A model generated the notes under the pieces. That model was not told the DNA's origin, did not search any database, and saw nothing but the letters and a program-made list of their open reading frames with translations. Shown here piece after piece: positions 18,033-29,217 of a stretch of 64,000 nt of DNA. A program made the translations under genes and the position numbers. The stretch spans positions 186,001 through 250,000 of the forward strand of contig CANLDW010000003.1 in the NCBI GenBank assembly GCA_947489525.1, given 5' to 3'. Origin of the DNA: an uncultured Psychrobacter sp. Its GTDB lineage: Bacteria > Pseudomonadota > Gammaproteobacteria > Pseudomonadales > Moraxellaceae. Each line of letters starts with the position of its first letter. The first letter of the stretch is position 1.

Positions 18033-18422
18033 CTAAATAGCGTAGCGCTTTAGAGTCTCAAGATCGACAAGACTGAGTAGACTTTCGTGACAGGCTTCAA
18101 GCTTGAGCTTGGGCGCAATATCAAAATCAAGCGCTTCAACCCAGCGCAGCGCGCAAATACACCAGTAATCACCAGGTTGTAATCCTGCAAAGTTATATTC
18201 AGGTAGCGGAGTGATTAAATCGTTGCCACGACTGGCTGAGAAATTTAAAAATTCACTCGTCATGCGTGCACAGACCGTATGCTGACCGACATCTTGATTG
18301 CCCGTATGACAAAAGCCATTGCGGTAGTAGCCGGTGATAGGGTCAAAGCAGCAGCTAGCAAGGGTAGTGCCCAGTACATTGGTCTGATTGATCTCAGGAT
18401 TGGGGTGGTAGGGAGACGACAT
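18033..18422 (-). CDS. DUF2237 family protein
   Basis: A 129-residue soluble protein matching the small DUF2237 family, recognisable by N-V-L-G-x-x-L-x-x-C-C near the N-terminus, T-G-Y-Y-R-N-G-F-C, H-T-V-C-A-x-M-T-x-x-F-L, and a final P-G-D-Y-W-C-I-C-A-L-R-W-x-E-A. Several conserved cysteines (two adjacent, then F-C, V-C, W-C-I-C) could bind a metal or form redox pairs, but no function has been established that I know of. It is transcribed alone, convergent with the PsiE-like gene and divergent from hisZ. Confidence 0.82.
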   Translation of the reverse strand: MSSPYHPNPEINQTNVLGTTLASCCFDPITGYYRNGFCHTGNQDVGQHTVCARMTSEFLNFSASRGNDLITPLPEYNFAGLQPGDYWCICALRWVEALDFDIAPKLKLEACHESLLSLVDLETLKRYAI

Positions 18423-18540
18423 AGGACATCCAAAATAGAAATATGCGCTAGTGTATCATGAGTACCGGCTAAAGGCAGATGCAAAACTGGTGTGCTTATG
18501 ATTTGGTGTAATTGTGACTAGGCTAAGCCTAGTGTCTATG

Positions 18541-18600
18541 CTAAACTAAAAATCAGCTAAACTAAAAATCGGCTAAACCTAAAATGGCTAAACTTAAACG
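18541..18600. repeat. 16-bp tandem repeat, about 3.7 copies
   Basis: Copies of ctaaactaaaaatcag lie at 18541-18556 and 18557-18572 (one difference). They are followed by a 15-base copy at 18573-18587 and a partial one at 18588. The array is non-coding and lies between the DUF2237 gene and hisZ. Confidence 0.8.
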
Positions 18601-18725
18601 CAACATGTCCGAGTCATTTATCATAATGATATCGCCGTTTTAGCACACTCACTATTCATTGATTATGCGTCAAGTTAACTTAAGATGACTGGGCTCTCTT
18701 TGCTGTGTGTGACGTGTACCTATAA

Positions 18726-18754
18726 TTGAAACTGTAACCTTTACTCCGTAATAC
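18726..18754 (+). promoter_or_regulatory. Candidate sigma-70 promoter of hisZ
   Basis: TTGAAA at 18726-18731, a 17-base spacer, and TAATAC at 18749-18754, about 40 bases before the hisZ start. An alternative TATAAT at 18721 has a poorer, more closely spaced -35. Confidence 0.5.
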
Positions 18755-18794
18755 CGCGTTTTTTGGTAAGCGAGATACCAAACAAGGATTTATT

Positions 18795-20096
18795 GTGTCT
18801 GCCCGTTCTGACTTAGCACCACCTACTCACACTGATGATGTTGCCTCTAGTAGCACGCAAAGTGCTGCCCCCGATCGTTTATCGTACTTTAATAGCGGTG
18901 CAAGCGATGTTGCTAATAACTGGCTGCTGCCAGATGGTGTATCGGACGTCTTGTTTGAGGATGCACGCAAGCAAGAGAGCCTGCGCTATCAGTTGACCCA
19001 GCAGCTTATTACCCGCGGCTATCGTCTGGTCTGTCCGCCGCTGATTGAATATACCGAGTCGCTACTCAGCGAAGCCTCAGAGGATCTTAAGCGGCAGACC
19101 TTTAAGATTATTGACCAATTAACAGGTCGTTTGATGGGTGTACGCGCTGATATCACACCGCAGATTTTACGTATTGATGCACACTCAGGCGGTGAAGGTG
19201 TTGCGCGCTATTGTTATGTCGGCGATGTTATTCACACCCTGCCATCGGGTCTATTTGGTTCGCGAACGCCGTTACAGTTGGGCGCTGAAATATTTGGCTG
19301 CGCCTCACTCAGTGCTGATATTGAACTGATCGATGTCTTGTTCGGTATAGTAAACAGCCTTAATATGAGTGCGACGCTGCACCTTGATCTAGGTCACGTT
19401 GCGATATTTAAGCGCCTAACAGCTATGGCAGGTATTCATCAAAGTGCGACTGAGCAGCTGATGTATTTATACGCTAATAAGAACTTGCCAGAGCTTAAGC
19501 GGTTTTGTCAGACGTTGTCTATGGGTGATGATTTCTACGCGCTGGCGCGTTTCGGTCACGATATGACGCAGTTATTGGCTAGGCTATCAGATACTGCCAA
19601 ACAGGATACTCAGGTGGCGACTGCTGTAGATGAGTTGCAGCGCCTTAGGGCGCATTTGCAAACGCAGTGGCAAATTGCAGTCAGCATTGATGTCACAGAG
19701 CTATCAGGCTACCACTATCACACTGGTATTGTCTTTAATGGCTATATCAATAGTGAAACCCAGCCTTTGGTTCGCGGCGGGCGCTTTGAAGGTATGCAGC
19801 ACAACCACTTAGATAGTGAGCAAGCGCGTGCTGCCACAGGTTTTAGTATGGATATCAGCCGCCTACTTGCGCATACCAAAATTGAGACACCGACGGTTGT
19901 TGTGGTCGACTATGATGCGCTTACAGAGGCTGATAACGCACAAAAACAAGCGCTGTACGAGTGTGTCAACGAGCTGCGACAGCAAGGCTACCGCGTGACG
20001 GTACCGCTAAGCGCAGACGATATGCCCGTAGGCGTTACACACCGATTGGCTAGGATAGATCAGCAGTGGCAACTCGCCGCCCTAACATCAGCATAG
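18795..20096 (+). CDS. hisZ: ATP phosphoribosyltransferase regulatory subunit HisZ
   Basis: A 433-residue class II aminoacyl-tRNA-synthetase paralogue that pairs with short-form HisG and confers histidine feedback on the first step of histidine synthesis. Residues about 35-375 contain the synthetase-like core, with L-P-D-G-V-S-D-V-L-F-E, a motif-2-like region (R-A-D-I-T-P-Q-I-L-R) and a final R-G-G-R-F-E-G-M pattern, while the true catalytic set of HisS is absent. The GTG at 18795 has no strong ribosome site but agrees with the family length. purA follows after 30 bases, the usual Moraxellaceae neighbour. The true HisS in this window is separate (26909). Confidence 0.9.
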   Translation: MSARSDLAPPTHTDDVASSSTQSAAPDRLSYFNSGASDVANNWLLPDGVSDVLFEDARKQESLRYQLTQQLITRGYRLVCPPLIEYTESLLSEASEDLKRQTFKIIDQLTGRLMGVRADITPQILRIDAHSGGEGVARYCYVGDVIHTLPSGLFGSRTPLQLGAEIFGCASLSADIELIDVLFGIVNSLNMSATLHLDLGHVAIFKRLTAMAGIHQSATEQLMYLYANKNLPELKRFCQTLSMGDDFYALARFGHDMTQLLARLSDTAKQDTQVATAVDELQRLRAHLQTQWQIAVSIDVTELSGYHYHTGIVFNGYINSETQPLVRGGRFEGMQHNHLDSEQARAATGFSMDISRLLAHTKIETPTVVVVDYDALTEADNAQKQALYECVNELRQQGYRVTVPLSADDMPVGVTHRLARIDQQWQLAALTSA

Positions 20097-21416
<1,320 letters not shown>

Positions 21417-21470
21417 GTAGTGTTTGAGTGCTAGGTTAACACTTAGCTGGCACGCGTCATTAGAGAGCAA

Positions 21471-21496
21471 AACCTCAGAAGTATCTGGGGTTTTTT
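21471..21496 (+). terminator. Rho-independent terminator of hisZ-purA
   Basis: A short stem, acctcag paired with ctggggt across an aagtat loop, is followed by a run of seven T. It lies 55 bases after the purA stop. Confidence 0.7.
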
Positions 21497-21693
21497 TATA
21501 TATTTAACCAAATTCGACCTTAGAACAGGCTTGCAACGTCTTGAGTCAACAATTAATCCTATCATTTACAGTCTTAATCATTATAATAGGCAGCACTCAT
21601 ACGCTAAGCACAAAGTTTTTGTATTGAAAACGGTGGTTTAGTGCTGTGACGACTGACATTAACTATTTTAATTCACTTGTTTAGGAGCTTTTT

Positions 21694-22125
21694 ATGGCTA
21701 TCGAACGTACCCTATCTATCATCAAACCTGACGCAGTAGCTGGCAACCACATTGGCGCTATCTATGATCGTTTTGAAAAAGCCGGCCTACAGATCGTCGC
21801 GGCAAAGATGCTACAACTAGACGACGAAAAAGCAGGCGGCTTTTATGCTGAGCACGCTGAGCGTCCTTTTTATAATGATCTTAAGTCATTTATGACCTCA
21901 GGCCCAGTACTCGTATCTGTACTAGAGGGCGAGAACGCTATCGCTAAGCATCGTGAGATCATGGGTGCTACTAACCCAAAAGACGCTGACAAAGGCACTA
22001 TCCGTGCTGACTTTGCTAGCAGTATTGATGAAAACGCTGTACATGGTTCAGATTCTGCTGAATCTGCTACACGTGAAATCAGCTACTTCTTCGATGACAA
22101 TGAGATCTCACCGCGTACTCGCTAA
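21694..22125 (+). CDS. ndk: Nucleoside diphosphate kinase
   Basis: A 143-residue Ndk, which balances nucleoside triphosphate pools by phosphate transfer through a histidine. The I-I-K-P-D-A-V opening, the R-P-F-Y-N-D-L-K region and the active-site [12 protein letters not shown] motif are intact. A strong ribosome site (taggagc) precedes the ATG. The last codons (Pro-Arg-Thr-Arg-stop) form the first unit of a perfect three-copy 22-bp tandem repeat that runs into the 3' region. A terminator follows at 22262. Confidence 0.98.
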   Translation: MAIERTLSIIKPDAVAGNHIGAIYDRFEKAGLQIVAAKMLQLDDEKAGGFYAEHAERPFYNDLKSFMTSGPVLVSVLEGENAIAKHREIMGATNPKDADKGTIRADFASSIDENAVHGSDSAESATREISYFFDDNEISPRTR

Positions 22126-22176
22126 TAGCAAACCGCGTACTCGCTAATAGCAAACCGCGTACTCGCTAATAGCAAA
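22111..22176. repeat. Perfect 22-bp tandem repeat across the ndk stop codon, three copies
   Basis: The unit ccgcgtactcgctaatagca plus aa occurs at 22111-22132, 22133-22154 and 22155-22176 without a mismatch. The first copy holds the last four codons of ndk and its TAA; the others are untranslated copies. Confidence 0.95.
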
Positions 22177-22261
22177 GAGTTATGCTTGCTCAGAGTATAG
22201 TTTACCTTTTTTAGCTAAACTGACACTAAGCTTGCGGTAATCGGCAATTCTCGTGGTAGCG

Positions 22262-22295
22262 AAAAGGCTTATATCTTTTGGTATAAGCCTTTTTG
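22262..22295 (+). terminator. Rho-independent terminator of ndk
   Basis: A perfect 12-bp stem, aaaaggcttata with tataagcctttt, has an 8-base loop and ends in T residues. It lies about 135 bases after the ndk stop, beyond the tandem repeat. Confidence 0.85.
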
Positions 22296-22490
22296 ATGAG
22301 TAAGGGAGACGTTCTAAAGCTTAGTTTTGTTTAAGTTGTTGAAATTAGCAAATTTATCCCTCATCATCTACACTCATCCGTGTTATTAAGCCCTTGTGAG
22401 CAGTTTTATATACCTACAAAACGCGCTTATAACGGCTTGCTAACTTATTTCGCAAAAAATGCACAATCACTTGTGCCAAGGTTATCTATT

Positions 22491-23711
22491 ATGTCAACTA
22501 TAACGACGGCGCAAAATTCGGCGCGCGCCAACAGTATTACGTTATTGGATGAAGCAAAAGCAAAAACCAATTTGCTTGGTATGACGCAGGCGCAGCTGAG
22601 CGATTACTTCAAAAGTATAGGCGAAAAGCCGTTTCGTGCGACTCAAGTGATCAAGTGGATATACCAGCACGGGGTAACTGACTTTGAGCAGATGACTAAT
22701 CTGAGTAAGTCGCTACGTGATAAGCTCATGTTTAATGCTTGCGTGACACCGCCCAAAGTGATTCATCGTCAGTATAGCGATGATGGGACACGTAAATGGG
22801 TGTTTGAAGTCACAGGCGGCTCTTTGGTTGAGACAGTACTGATCCCTGCTGATGATAGCAAGGTGGATGGTCGTAAAACACTGTGTATCTCATCTCAAGT
22901 GGGCTGCGCGCTTGATTGCAGCTTTTGTAGTACCGGTAAACAAGGCTTTGAGCGCGATCTAAGCGCTGCTGAGATCATCGGTCAGCTATGGGTCGCTAAC
23001 GCATCTTATATGAGCGATGACAACGACAGCCTTGCAGATATTGATCATAGCGCTTGGGAGAACAAAGTTACCAATGTGGTGATGATGGGTATGGGCGAGC
23101 CGCTGCTCAATTACGATCCTGTCGTCGGCTCAATGGCGCTTATGCTAAGCGACCACGCTTATGGTCTATCCAAGCGTCGCGTAACCTTGTCGACCTCAGG
23201 GGTGGTGCCAAAAATGTATGAGTTGGCACAGGATATCGATGTTGCCCTTGCCATCTCCTTGCATGCACCAAATGATGAGCTACGCAATGAACTAGTACCT
23301 ATTAATAAAAAGTATCCACTAGCGGAGCTCATTGCGGCGGCAAAGCACTACGTCTACGACGTCAATCCGCGTCACAAAAAGCACGTGACGATCGAATACG
23401 TCATGCTGGATGGGGTTAACGATAGTGATGCGCATGCCTATGAGCTTGCTGCGCTGCTTGAGGGTTTACCCAGTAAGATTAATTTAATACCTTTTAATCC
23501 TTTTCCACATGCGCCTTATGATAAATCTAGCAACAACCGTATCCATGCTTTTAGTAACATCTTGAGTCAAGCAGGGTTCGTTTGTACCATTCGTCAAACA
23601 CGTGGCGACGATATTGATGCTGCTTGTGGGCAGCTGGTCGGACAAGTCGCTGATCGTACGCGGCGCTCAGCTAAGTGGCAGCAGAGCATCAAAGATCGCA
23701 GCGCTATATAA
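22491..23711 (+). CDS. rlmN: Dual-specificity 23S rRNA A2503 / tRNA A37 C2-methyltransferase RlmN
   Basis: A radical-SAM methyltransferase of 406 residues from the chosen start. The iron-sulfur motif C-A-L-D-C-S-F-C (Cys139, 143, 146 in this numbering) is followed by the F-C-S-T-G-K-Q-G-F run, G-M-G-E-P-L-L-N and, near the C-terminus, the active-site cysteine in D-I-D-A-A-C-G-Q-L. The frame is open to a GTG at 22380. I prefer the ATG at 22491 because the family begins shortly before K-T-N-L-L-G-M-T and the upstream 37 residues look unlike it. An inserted acidic loop (D-D-N-D-S-L-A-D) lies before G-M-G-E-P. pilF follows. Confidence 0.95.
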   Translation: MSTITTAQNSARANSITLLDEAKAKTNLLGMTQAQLSDYFKSIGEKPFRATQVIKWIYQHGVTDFEQMTNLSKSLRDKLMFNACVTPPKVIHRQYSDDGTRKWVFEVTGGSLVETVLIPADDSKVDGRKTLCISSQVGCALDCSFCSTGKQGFERDLSAAEIIGQLWVANASYMSDDNDSLADIDHSAWENKVTNVVMMGMGEPLLNYDPVVGSMALMLSDHAYGLSKRRVTLSTSGVVPKMYELAQDIDVALAISLHAPNDELRNELVPINKKYPLAELIAAAKHYVYDVNPRHKKHVTIEYVMLDGVNDSDAHAYELAALLEGLPSKINLIPFNPFPHAPYDKSSNNRIHAFSNILSQAGFVCTIRQTRGDDIDAACGQLVGQVADRTRRSAKWQQSIKDRSAI

Positions 23712-23873
23712 CTGCAGCGCCAAGCCTTTAGCTGTCTTTTATTTGTCTCTATGGTAATAAAAATGTAGCGGGTACGATTAATCGCAACTTAATTGTACTT
23801 ATGGGGACTAAATCTATTAAACTGATGCTATCTTTGATAGGCAGCACTGTTTTATATTTTCGTGGCGACTATA

Positions 23874-24803
23874 ATGACTCATAATACTGCTCAATTAACG
23901 ACACCTTGTACCTTATCTTCGCATCACTTACCAACCCCTCAAAAGTCTCGCTCCTATGTTCGCTTATCAAGTGTACCAATATGCTTGACCTTAATAAGTG
24001 CGCTGCTACTCGTAGGCTGTCAAAGCACTTCAAATGGTGATTTGCTAGATGCATCTGGTTCACAAACTTCGCAAACAAAGAGCGATCGTGATGTCGACCA
24101 GCAAGAGGTCGCCCGCGTGCGCACCTCACTTGCTGCGCAGTACATTCGTAAAAATGATCTGGATACCGCTAAGCGTCAGCTCGAAAAAGCCTTTGATGCT
24201 GATAGCAGGTACGCGCCAGCCTATGATATGATGGGCGTTTTGCTGCAGCAAGAAGGCAGCCGCATCAACCTTAATAAAGCCGATAGCTACTTTAAAAAGG
24301 CGATTGCGCTAGATAAAGACTTTAATCAAGCGCATAACAATTACGGCGTGTACTTATCACAGATGAAACGCTACCGCGAGGCGGCCGAACAGTTTGAGAT
24401 TGCAGGCGCGGCGCTAGGTTACGAAGGACGTATTGGCGCGCTTGAAAACTTAGGTCGTACCTATTTGCAGCTAGGCGATCATCCTGCTGCTGCAAAAGCA
24501 TTTTTGCGCGCGCTTGATGGTAATCGCAATAGCCTTATCGCTCATATTGAGCTGGTGGATTTATTACTTGAGCAGCAGCGTGTAGAGCAGGCACAGCGCT
24601 TATATGATGAGACACTTCTGCTTATTAGAGGACAGGGGATTAGTCCGCGCATACTACTACAAGGCATTAAACTGGCGTCAGCGCAAAACAATATCGCAAA
24701 ACGTCAACAGTTGGCTCAGCAGCTTTTATCTGCCTATCCGCTAAGCGCTGAGGCAAAACAACTTAAGATTTGGCTTAACAATCCAGAGGCACCATGGAAA
24801 TGA
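23874..24803 (+). CDS. pilF: Type IV pilus biogenesis TPR lipoprotein PilF/PilW
   Basis: A 309-residue lipoprotein with lipobox L-L-V-G-C near residue 46 after a long polar N-terminus, then several TPR units (about 75-300), including A-P-A-Y-D-M-M-G-V-L-L and A-H-N-N-Y-G-V-Y-L. PilF/PilW pilots the PilQ secretin to the outer membrane. The ATG at 23874 is chosen; a GTG four codons earlier is possible, and neither has a clear ribosome site. The rlmN-pilF-rodZ-ispG-hisS order is widely conserved. Its 3' end overlaps the next gene by 10 bases. Confidence 0.9.
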   Translation: MTHNTAQLTTPCTLSSHHLPTPQKSRSYVRLSSVPICLTLISALLLVGCQSTSNGDLLDASGSQTSQTKSDRDVDQQEVARVRTSLAAQYIRKNDLDTAKRQLEKAFDADSRYAPAYDMMGVLLQQEGSRINLNKADSYFKKAIALDKDFNQAHNNYGVYLSQMKRYREAAEQFEIAGAALGYEGRIGALENLGRTYLQLGDHPAAAKAFLRALDGNRNSLIAHIELVDLLLEQQRVEQAQRLYDETLLLIRGQGISPRILLQGIKLASAQNNIAKRQQLAQQLLSAYPLSAEAKQLKIWLNNPEAPWK

Positions 24804-25621
24804 CCACCCCATCATCAACGCAGCAAACGAGCGCTCAAGGATCATTTGGGGCTATGTTGCAGCAAGCTCGAAAGAGTAAACAGGTAAGCTTGGAGGAGGC
24901 GTCAAGCGAGCTGTTTATACTAAAACGCCACTTGCAAGCGCTTGAGGAGGAAAATTTCTCAGAGCTGCCGCAAGCGGCCTTTGCGCGCGGTTTTGCGATT
25001 AACTATGCCAAGTTTTTGGGGTTGGATCCAGTTAAGGTAGCCAGTAGTTTTGACGCCGCCTATCCCGATGAGCTACGCGCGCGCGCAAGCAATAACAACG
25101 AGTCGCCACTGCGCCCTATGGGAACGCTGCAGCGCGATAGTCGTAGTCGTATACGCTTTAACCCTCTACTGATAGCAGCAGTGATTGGTCTGATCGTATT
25201 GGCAATATTTTTGTATCGTATGGTCAGTAATGCCAGCCAAGACAATACTCAGGATACAGTTGTTGCTGCTGAAGATATATCAGCATCCGAGCAGGCTCAA
25301 GGCGCAGCTATTATCGATGAGTCCGGTATTGGCGCGTCAGGCTCTGCGCTAAACTTGGGCGCAGATAGTGCTGCCAATGCTTCACTGCAACTGGTATTGA
25401 CCGATGAAGCGACAGTGAGTGTGTTCGATGCTACAGGTAATAGTCTGATTAGTGGCAGTCAAGCGCGCGGCAGTTATGAGCTGAGCGGGACGCCACCGTT
25501 TAATATCCAGATTGATGATATTGATAGTGTCAGCTTGCAACTCAATCAAAACCCTATTGATCTAAGTAGCTATACAACGGGCAGCTCTGATAAGCAAGCT
25601 ATCTTTGAGCTTGCGCCTTAA
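24794..25621 (+). CDS. rodZ: RodZ-like helix-turn-helix membrane protein
   Basis: A 275-residue protein with an N-terminal Xre-type helix-turn-helix (about 14-85: L-Q-Q-A-R-K-S-K-Q-V-S-L-E-E-A, then L-P-Q-A-A-F-A-R-G-F), a single membrane helix (about 118-138) and a periplasmic DUF4115 domain (about 190-270) ending in a beta-rich fold. RodZ links MreB filaments to the elongation machinery and so sets rod shape. The gene overlaps pilF and lies 76 bases before ispG, the standard context. Length is slightly short because the periplasmic linker is short. Confidence 0.88.
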   Translation: MEMTTPSSTQQTSAQGSFGAMLQQARKSKQVSLEEASSELFILKRHLQALEEENFSELPQAAFARGFAINYAKFLGLDPVKVASSFDAAYPDELRARASNNNESPLRPMGTLQRDSRSRIRFNPLLIAAVIGLIVLAIFLYRMVSNASQDNTQDTVVAAEDISASEQAQGAAIIDESGIGASGSALNLGADSAANASLQLVLTDEATVSVFDATGNSLISGSQARGSYELSGTPPFNIQIDDIDSVSLQLNQNPIDLSSYTTGSSDKQAIFELAP

Positions 25622-25697
25622 TGAGACTGACAAAAAATTTATATAGCCTTTGATAGTCTGTAATTTATGTATGAGTTCCAATTGAAAGGACTGTTTT

Positions 25698-26813
25698 ATG
25701 TCAACGACATCGCCTATTAATCGCCGTCTTACCAAAAAAATACACGTCGGTGATGTTGCGATTGGCGGTGATGCGCCAATTAGCGTACAAAGCATGACCA
25801 ATACTGATACCTGTGATGTGGCAGCAACTGTAGCTCAAATTGAGCGCTGTGTTGAGGCGGGCGCGGATTTGATGCGCGTATCTACGCCAACAATGGACAC
25901 TGTCGACGCCTTTGCGGCTATTCGTAAGCGCGTCAGTGTACCTTTAATTGCTGATGTGCATTTCGATCATAAAATTGCTTTGGCGGTTGCCGAAGCAGGT
26001 GCGGACTGTTTACGTATTAATCCAGGTAACATTGGCAGCGATGCCAAAGTACGTGAGGTTGTGGCTTGCGCTCGCCATCATGGCATTCCTATTCGCATTG
26101 GCGTTAATGCAGGCTCGCTTGAAAAAGACATTCAGCGCAAATATACCGAGCCAACAGGCGAGGCGATGCTGGAGTCGGCTATGCGCCATATCGATATATT
26201 GGAGCGTCTAAACTTTGATCAGTACAAAGTTTCGGTAAAAGCCAGTAATGTGTTTTTAACAATGGATGCTTATCGCTTGATATCGGCGCAAATTGATAAT
26301 CCACTACATCTTGGCGTCACCGAAGCAGGTGTTTATCGTACAGGCGCGGTCAAGTCGGCTATTGCTTTGGGCGGTTTATTGCTTGATGGTATTGGCGATA
26401 CCATACGTATATCGTTAGCCGCTGAACCTGAGGAAGAGATTAAGATCGGCTTTGATATTCTAAAATCGCTTAATATTCGCTCAAATGGCGTCAATTTTAT
26501 TGCTTGTCCAAGCTGCTCACGTCAAGAGTTCGACGTCATCAAAGTGATGACGGCTTTGGAGTCGCGCTTAGAGGATATCCGCGAGCCGATGAATCTATCG
26601 GTGATTGGCTGTAAGGTGAACGGCCCAGGAGAAGCTAAAGAAGCGGATATTGGTGTTGTTGGCGCGGCGCCCAAATCGCTTGTCTACCGTATGGGCGAGA
26701 AGAGCCATCTTATCGATACCAATAACTTGGTGGATGAGATTGAAACTATGGTACGAAGCCATGCTGATAACTTGGCAAAGCTACGCGAAAATGAGATTAT
26801 TCGCGTCAAATAA
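25698..26813 (+). CDS. ispG: 4-hydroxy-3-methylbut-2-en-1-yl diphosphate synthase
   Basis: A 371-residue IspG (GcpE), the penultimate step of the MEP isoprenoid pathway, with a TIM barrel and a C-terminal [4Fe-4S] domain. Cluster cysteines are visible in A-C-P-S-C-S-R and G-C-K-V-N-G-P-G-E, and the N-terminal V-Q-S-M-T-N-T-D-T and R-I-N-P-G-N-I-G stretches are typical. A ribosome site (aaagga) precedes the ATG. After the stop a 6-bp hairpin (aggcgc/gcgcct, 26820-26841) lacks a T tract, so transcription may continue into hisS. Confidence 0.98.
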   Translation: MSTTSPINRRLTKKIHVGDVAIGGDAPISVQSMTNTDTCDVAATVAQIERCVEAGADLMRVSTPTMDTVDAFAAIRKRVSVPLIADVHFDHKIALAVAEAGADCLRINPGNIGSDAKVREVVACARHHGIPIRIGVNAGSLEKDIQRKYTEPTGEAMLESAMRHIDILERLNFDQYKVSVKASNVFLTMDAYRLISAQIDNPLHLGVTEAGVYRTGAVKSAIALGGLLLDGIGDTIRISLAAEPEEEIKIGFDILKSLNIRSNGVNFIACPSCSRQEFDVIKVMTALESRLEDIREPMNLSVIGCKVNGPGEAKEADIGVVGAAPKSLVYRMGEKSHLIDTNNLVDEIETMVRSHADNLAKLRENEIIRVK

Positions 26814-26908
26814 ACGTTTAGGCGCAACGCTTAAAGCGCCTAGTGCTAGTAGCTAGTAGCTAACTTATAAAAAAATGTAAATTTAAAGTTTGAGGATATA
26901 ACCGTACT

Positions 26909-28225
26909 ATGATCAAAGCCATCAAAGGATTTAACGATATTTTGCCAGAGCAAGCGGCTAAATGGTTACAGTTGGAGGCGGTGCTGGCAGATGTGCTAGC
27001 TCGGTACGGTTATGAGCACATCCGTTTACCTATTGTTGAGCAAACGGATCTATTTGCTCGCGCTATCGGCGGCGCGACCGATATCGTTGAAAAAGAGATG
27101 TATAGCTTCGCCGATAAGTCCGAGCCGCCAACGCCGCTTACTTTGAGGCCTGAGGGTACAGCAGGCGCAGTGCGCGCAGTGATTGAGCACAACTTGCTAC
27201 GCGGTGATACGCCAAAGCTTTGGTACATCGGTCCTATGTTTCGCTACGAGCGTCCGCAAAAAGGGCGCTACCGTCAGTTTCACCAAATAGGCGTAGAGAG
27301 CTTTGGTAGTGCGTTACCCGATGCGGATGCTGAGTTGATCGCGATGACGCATCTGATGTGGCAGGCGCTAGGTCTAAAAAATGAGATGCGTCTACAGTTA
27401 AATAGTTTAGGGGAGAGCGACGAGCGCCGCGCTTACCGGGATGCTTTAGTTGCTTATTTGACCGACAAGCAAGATGAGCTTGATGAAGATAGCAAGCGCC
27501 GCTTAAGCACCAATCCGCTACGCATACTCGATAGTAAAGAGGTGAGTACGCAAGCGCTATTGGCTGATGCGCCAAAGCTTGCTGATTTCTTAGGTGCTGA
27601 GAGCACCGAACACTTCACCCGTGTGCAAACCTATCTAACCGCGCTTGGTATCGATTATGAGATCAACCCGCATTTAGTACGTGGTCTTGATTATTATAAT
27701 AAAACTGTTTTTGAATGGGTGACAGATAAGCTTGGCAGTCAGGCAACGGTATGTGCCGGCGGGCGCTATGATGGTCTTATCGGTCAGCTCAAATCAATGG
27801 ATAGTAGTGATACAAATAAGGCTACAAAGTCTGAGCCTGCTGTAGGTTTTGCAATGGGACTTGAGCGTCTATTACTACTGATTGAAGCAGTAGCGCCGCT
27901 TGCGCCTGTCAATGCCTGTGATGTGTTTGTGGTTGCGCATCCTGATGTTTATAGCGCCGGTATTGAATACGCACAAAACTTGCGTTACCAGCGCCCTGAT
28001 CTACGCGTCAAGATGGCAAGCGCGACCAGTATAAAAGCACAAATGAAAAAAGCGGACAGATCTGGTGCAGCGCTGACTGTGATTATCGCCCAACAAGAGC
28101 TTGATTCACAGATGCTTAGCATAAAAGATATGCGCACGGGTGAGCAGCATAGCAAAGCCTTTGATTGGTTGTCTTATAGCGATAACTTTAGCCCGTCAGT
28201 TGTTGCTATGAGCACTGATACGTAG
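26909..28225 (+). CDS. hisS: Histidyl-tRNA synthetase
   Basis: A 438-residue class II synthetase. Motif 1 lies in the N-terminal 80 residues, T-L-R-P-E-G-T-A-G is near 80, motif 2 is [16 protein letters not shown], and the HisA box L-V-R-G-L-D-Y-Y and motif 3 G-F-A-M-G-L-E-R are intact. The anticodon-binding domain forms the last 95 residues. It charges tRNA-His, unlike the HisZ paralogue upstream. The start has the canonical [13 protein letters not shown] opening, with a ttgagga ribosome site 8-14 bases before it. Confidence 0.98.
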   Translation: MIKAIKGFNDILPEQAAKWLQLEAVLADVLARYGYEHIRLPIVEQTDLFARAIGGATDIVEKEMYSFADKSEPPTPLTLRPEGTAGAVRAVIEHNLLRGDTPKLWYIGPMFRYERPQKGRYRQFHQIGVESFGSALPDADAELIAMTHLMWQALGLKNEMRLQLNSLGESDERRAYRDALVAYLTDKQDELDEDSKRRLSTNPLRILDSKEVSTQALLADAPKLADFLGAESTEHFTRVQTYLTALGIDYEINPHLVRGLDYYNKTVFEWVTDKLGSQATVCAGGRYDGLIGQLKSMDSSDTNKATKSEPAVGFAMGLERLLLLIEAVAPLAPVNACDVFVVAHPDVYSAGIEYAQNLRYQRPDLRVKMASATSIKAQMKKADRSGAALTVIIAQQELDSQMLSIKDMRTGEQHSKAFDWLSYSDNFSPSVVAMSTDT

Positions 28226-28306
28226 TTCATATATTAGCTAATCATATAGTGTTTAGTGTTCGCAGTTTTTATTCATTTTTTCGATCATTTTATCAGGTAA
28301 CGTCAC

Positions 28307-29140
28307 ATGGCTTTAACTCCTCATTCGCCTAATGCAGATAACTCTATGCAAGCACTAAAGCAATATGGTAGTTATATCATTACCGCTATCTTGCTGGCGC
28401 TCGCTGCTTACTTTGGCTGGACGTATTGGCAAAATAACCACGCTCGCATAGATACCGTTGCTGCTGATCAATACGCTGATATTCAGCGCTTAAATGAAGA
28501 GGTCAGCTTAGCCGCGCAAAATCCTGATCTAGAGGACGAGGCTTTACAAGCCCTAGACGCGAGCCGTACGCAGCTAAATACAGATATTGATACGCTAGTC
28601 AGTACCCACGGCGACTCGATATATGCATGGCAAGCACTGATGATAAAAGCGCGCATGCAGGCGGATAACGATAACTTTGCAGAAGCTGCCAAAACGCTTG
28701 AGACCGCGCGGGCGATGGATTTAGGAGATGCAGGTCTGCAAGCGATCACCCAGCTGCGTTATGCTGAAACGCTATTAGCAATGGGTGATACGGATGCAGC
28801 CTTAGCCGCCGCGAACAACGATATGCCTATCTCGTTTGAGGCCAGTCAACAAGAGCTGTTGGGTGATATTTATCTGGCACAAAATAATAAAGATCTTGCG
28901 GTACAGTCGTACAATAACGCGTGGGAGATGCTCCGTAATCGTCAAGAGGTGCGTGCCGTTTTAGCGCTAAAGATGGAGAGTCTCGGCATCATACCTGAGC
29001 CTATTGAAGAACAAGACAGCTTGATTCAGACTACTGTGCCTGCGCAATCAGAAGCTGCTGAACCGAAAGTAAGCGTAAATACGACCGATACTAGCAGTGA
29101 CAGTACGGCAAGTAGTGAACCTGAAAACCTCGCAAACTAA
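28307..29140 (+). CDS. YfgM-like TPR ancillary protein
   Basis: A 277-residue inner-membrane protein with one N-terminal helix (about 23-41: I-I-T-A-I-L-L-A-L-A-A-Y-F-G-W) followed by a periplasmic TPR-21 domain (about 45-235) and a low-complexity Ser/Thr/Glu tail. The hisS-yfgM-bamB-der order is well conserved. E. coli YfgM associates with the SecYEG-PpiD complex and helps periplasmic protein folding; I infer the same general role. The ATG has a caggtaa ribosome-site-like sequence ahead. Confidence 0.87.
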   Translation: MALTPHSPNADNSMQALKQYGSYIITAILLALAAYFGWTYWQNNHARIDTVAADQYADIQRLNEEVSLAAQNPDLEDEALQALDASRTQLNTDIDTLVSTHGDSIYAWQALMIKARMQADNDNFAEAAKTLETARAMDLGDAGLQAITQLRYAETLLAMGDTDAALAAANNDMPISFEASQQELLGDIYLAQNNKDLAVQSYNNAWEMLRNRQEVRAVLALKMESLGIIPEPIEEQDSLIQTTVPAQSEAAEPKVSVNTTDTSSDSTASSEPENLAN

Positions 29141-29217
29141 AGCATGAACGAGTAAGCTGCCAACAGGATGTTTTTTAAGCGCTTTAATTTATTATTTACC
29201 TGTAGTGAGAACTTATA

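Larger units (their letters stand above)
18423..18794. promoter_or_regulatory. Intergenic region upstream of hisZ, with repeats
   Basis: A 372-base gap between divergent genes. It contains a palindrome actaggct-a-agcctagt (18518-18534), the 16-bp tandem repeat at 18541 and the hisZ promoter at 18726. No small gene is apparent. Confidence 0.6.

Noticed and set aside
26820..26841. Terminator after ispG
   Set aside because: A 6-bp hairpin is present, but there is no T tract and hisS follows closely.
27234..27575. 113-residue antisense frame in hisS
   Set aside because: Shadow of an intact synthetase gene, no start context.
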